Below are positions 7,113 to 9,006 of a stretch of DNA of 9,006 nt, piece by piece. Under the pieces are notes generated by a model. The model saw nothing but the letters and a program-made list of their open reading frames with translations, did not search any database and had not been told where the DNA came from. Position 1 is the first letter of the stretch; each line of letters begins with the position of its first letter. Origin of the DNA: CAYQTO01 sp964420455 (GTDB lineage Bacteria > Sumerlaeota > Sumerlaeia > SLMS01); contig CAYQTO010000156.1 of assembly GCA_964420455.1 (NCBI GenBank), positions 1-9,006 on the forward strand, in the 5' to 3' direction. A program made the translations under genes and the position numbers.

Positions 7113-8281
7113 CCGCCCCCCGGCGAGACGCCGACGCCGAGCCGCTCCACATCGTCTGCCTGTCCCACCTCGTCTGGGAGAACCAACTCTTTCAGCGACC
7201 CCAGCAGCTCATGTCGTGCTTCAGCCGCCTCGGGGATGGGGTCCACTACTTCGCCCTCACCGGCTTTCGCCGCTACATGACCATGCGCCTCGCCGAGCGA
7301 TCCATCCAGACGCGATCCGGCCTCCGCGCGCTTAACCTTCCATTTGTACCCTTGGCCCACCGATTCAAGCCGCTCGGCAAGGCAACCATGCTTCAAGTCC
7401 GCGTCAAGGCCCGAGGGGCTCTCCGCATGGCACCCCCCGGCCGCCGCGTGCTTTGGCTCCAAAATCCCAGCTTCGTGGAGGAGATCGATCACCTTCACCA
7501 CGACCTCCTCGTCTACGATCTGATGGACCCCCACGCGGCCTTCAAGAAAGCCGGCAGCAAGGTGGCCTCCTCCGAGGAACAGTTGTTCGACCGCGCCGAC
7601 ATCGTCTTCACCGGCGGCCGGAGCCTCCACCAGCGCGTCGAAGGCAGGCACCCCAACGCCTACTGCTTCCCCAGTGGCATCGATTTCCGCCATTTCGCCC
7701 GCGGCGCCGAGGAAGGGCCTGTCGCGGACGACATCGCCCGCATCCGCCGCCCGATCCTGGGCTACTTCGGTTCCGTCGATGAGCGCATCGACTGGGACCT
7801 CGTCTCGCACCTGTGCCGCGAACGCCGCCACTGGTCCATCGTCTTCCTCGGGCCCCTTAACACCCTCACCGACATTCCCATCAGCGAAAAGAACTTCCAC
7901 TGGCTCGGACCCAAGCCCTACCAGCGCCTCCCCGAGTACCTCCGCGCCTTCGACGTCTGCCTGATCCCCTGGCTGGTGAACGACCTGACGCGGTTCATGA
8001 GCCCAACCAAGACGCCGGAGTATCTTGCGGCGGGGCGCCCGGTGGTCTCCGTCCCCATCCCCGATGTGGAGGCTGACTATCGCGATGAGGTTCTCGTGGC
8101 GGACACGCCGCAGCGGTTTGTCGAGGCGTGCACCGCCGCGCTCAATCAGGGCATCGGACCCGCGCACAAGCCGCCCCAGAGCCGCACCTGGCCCGAAATC
8201 GCCCGGGACATGCGCCGATTGATGATCGCCGCTCTGGAGGCCCGGGCCGCCCACGCTCCAGAGGCCAGCTCCCGGGCATGA
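7109..8281 (+). CDS. GT4-type glycosyltransferase
   Basis: The 390-residue product has the GT-B fold layout of cytoplasmic retaining glycosyltransferases that use nucleotide-sugars. The N-terminal domain shows LVWENQLFQRPQQL (residues 21-34), typical of a group including TuaH-like exopolysaccharide enzymes, then YDLMD (136-140), ADIVFTGG (163-170) and FPSGIDFRHF (187-196). The C-terminal domain has GYFGSVDERID (218-228) and the donor-binding segment SPTKTPEYLAAGRPVVS (298-314), with Glu304 at the usual nucleotide-sugar contact. No membrane segment is seen. The start is GTG 7109, overlapping the previous stop as GTGA, with a GGAG about 12 nt upstream. Donor and acceptor cannot be told; cell-surface polysaccharide or glycan modification is the family's usual work. 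No other sugar genes are in the window, which is unusual for this family. Confidence 0.92.
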   Translation: MTAPRRDADAEPLHIVCLSHLVWENQLFQRPQQLMSCFSRLGDGVHYFALTGFRRYMTMRLAERSIQTRSGLRALNLPFVPLAHRFKPLGKATMLQVRVKARGALRMAPPGRRVLWLQNPSFVEEIDHLHHDLLVYDLMDPHAAFKKAGSKVASSEEQLFDRADIVFTGGRSLHQRVEGRHPNAYCFPSGIDFRHFARGAEEGPVADDIARIRRPILGYFGSVDERIDWDLVSHLCRERRHWSIVFLGPLNTLTDIPISEKNFHWLGPKPYQRLPEYLRAFDVCLIPWLVNDLTRFMSPTKTPEYLAAGRPVVSVPIPDVEADYRDEVLVADTPQRFVEACTAALNQGIGPAHKPPQSRTWPEIARDMRRLMIAALEARAAHAPEASSRA

Positions 8282-8556
8282 TTATTGGTCACCACACGCA
8301 CATCCAAACGCGGGTGCGCGATCTCATGCCTTCCAAAGGGCCCCAAAACCCGGTTTTCGCCGTAAACCCAATGGCTCTCGAGGTCTGCCGGCCCAAGGTC
8401 CACTGCCCCTCCTGCGGGACCGTGTTCCCCGTTCGCCATCGCCAGCTCGCCCGTTCCGTCCGCTGCCCCTCCTGTCAGGTGCTCTTTCGCCTGACCGCCG
8501 ATGGCAACGGACTCCCCCCCGAAGATACCGCCCTCCCTACCGAACCGGCCTCCTGA
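8278..8556 (+). CDS. Small zinc-ribbon protein (two CxxC pairs)
   Basis: The 92-residue product has one clear element: CPSC (residues 43-46) and CPSC (63-66) separated by 16 residues with a basic stretch between (RHRQLARS). This is a zinc-ribbon like the MJ0042-type finger found in many small bacterial proteins. It is followed by LFRLTADG and an acidic, Pro-rich tail. ATG 8278 overlaps the glycosyltransferase stop as ATGA, the same arrangement as the two upstream junctions. However, the first 31 codons have less G/C at third positions than the rest and no recognisable fold, so ATG 8371 (MALEVCRPK) is a real alternative start, giving 61 residues; neither has a good Shine-Dalgarno. Function unknown; metal binding and possibly nucleic-acid or protein contact. 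Confidence 0.78.
   Translation: MIIGHHTHIQTRVRDLMPSKGPQNPVFAVNPMALEVCRPKVHCPSCGTVFPVRHRQLARSVRCPSCQVLFRLTADGNGLPPEDTALPTEPAS
8345..8357. repeat. Short palindrome AAAACCCGGTTTT
   Basis: A 6-bp inverted repeat around a single C lies 13 bp before the alternative start at 8371 of the zinc-ribbon gene. In this GC-rich window runs of four A and four T stand out. It could be a protein binding site if the zinc-ribbon gene begins at 8371, or chance if 8278 is the start. Confidence 0.3.
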
Positions 8557-8560
8557 CCCC

Positions 8561-9006
8561 ATGCAGATCATCGCCCTAGTCCTTGCCGCCGCGGCGCTCT
8601 TCTGGGCGGCGCTCAACCACCGGCGGTTTGCCATCCTCCGCGAAGACCTGCGCTACGTCCACCGGACGTCGCGTCTCGAACGCGAGAAGCTGGAGAAGAA
8701 ACTCGCCGCACTCGAGAAGGAGCTTGCCGACCGCCCCGCCCCCATCGCCGACACCGCCGCCGGGTCCTGGTTCACCCCCTACATGACGATTCAGGACGCC
8801 TTGAACGTTCATCCGGGCATCAAGGAGGTGCTGGCTTCCCTCCACATCGGGGGATGCTCCTCCTGCTCGGTCAGTTCACGGGAGACCCTCGAACAGGCCG
8901 CCGCCGGGCACGGGGTGGATCTGGGAGAGATGCTTCGGCGCATGAACGCGGTGATGGAGGGCGTGCCCGCCCCGGAGACCCCCGCCCCCCAGCCACCGGA
9001 TCCCCT
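8561..9006 (+). CDS. Membrane-anchored coiled-coil protein with DUF1858 domain (runs off right edge)
   Basis: The frame is open from ATG 8561 to the window end (148 codons, no stop). Residues 1-18 are a hydrophobic segment (MQIIALVLAAAALFWAAL), a single N-terminal membrane anchor. Residues about 22-58 are a charged Leu-rich coiled coil (EREKLEKKLAALEKELA). Residues about 71-133 match DUF1858, the small domain also seen in the hybrid-cluster-protein-associated group: the MTIQDALNVHPGIKEVL start, then GGCSSCSVSSRETLEQAA and HGVDLGEMLRRMN. The CSSC pair (Cys99, Cys102) is kept, suggesting redox or metal/Fe-S binding. A Pro-rich tail follows. The start is 4 nt after the zinc-ribbon stop with no clear Shine-Dalgarno, so translation is probably coupled. 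The anchor orientation (likely cytoplasmic domain) is inferred. Confidence 0.85.
   Translation, partial: MQIIALVLAAAALFWAALNHRRFAILREDLRYVHRTSRLEREKLEKKLAALEKELADRPAPIADTAAGSWFTPYMTIQDALNVHPGIKEVLASLHIGGCSSCSVSSRETLEQAAAGHGVDLGEMLRRMNAVMEGVPAPETPAPQPPDP

Noticed and set aside
7079..8254. 391-codon minus-strand open frame opposite the glycosyltransferase
   Set aside because: The plus frame carries all GT4-type motifs; the antisense product is Gly/Ala/Val-rich with no motif.

Overview
This is a GC-rich (about two-thirds GC by eye), densely coding bacterial window. It has no RNA genes, CRISPR, insertion sequences or phage genes that I can see. The layout is two divergent blocks around a short, AT-richer spacer at 3375-3547. 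The organism cannot be named from this sequence. The high GC, the EF-G2-type paralogue, and the secreted proteins with a small beta-rich N-terminus or a DUF3352-like look suggest a GC-rich environmental lineage, for example the Planctomycetes/PVC side or a candidate phylum such as Sumerlaeota. That placement is a guess.

Left block (minus strand, read from 3374 down to 1): an EF-G2-like translational GTPase paralogue comes first, then an 83-nt gap holding a stem-loop, then a MoxR/AAA_5-type ATPase with a very acidic tail. The last gene is the start of a lipoprotein whose first 41 bases overlap the end of the ATPase gene; it runs off the left edge. The MoxR ATPase and lipoprotein are probably co-translated. 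No VWA or DUF58 partner, usual for MoxR, is inside the window.

Right block (plus strand, 3548 to the right edge): tenA (aminopyrimidine aminohydrolase, thiamin salvage) has every known active-site residue at the same residue numbers as the Bacillus enzyme. After an 89-nt gap there is a tightly packed run of five genes: an exported HtrA-like serine protease without a PDZ domain, a large exported protein of unknown function (DUF3352-like), a GT4-type glycosyltransferase, a small two-CxxC zinc-ribbon protein, and a membrane-anchored coiled-coil protein ending in a DUF1858 domain that runs off the right edge. Junctions are ATGA, GTGA, ATGA and a 4-nt gap, so these are very likely one operon with translational coupling.

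The best candidate for something undescribed is this five-gene run. It couples two exported proteins (protease and DUF3352-like) to a cytoplasmic sugar transferase, a zinc ribbon and a membrane-tethered DUF1858 module. I cannot say what it does; the association may be chance packing in a compact genome. No classical defence, secretion or biosynthetic system is recognisable.
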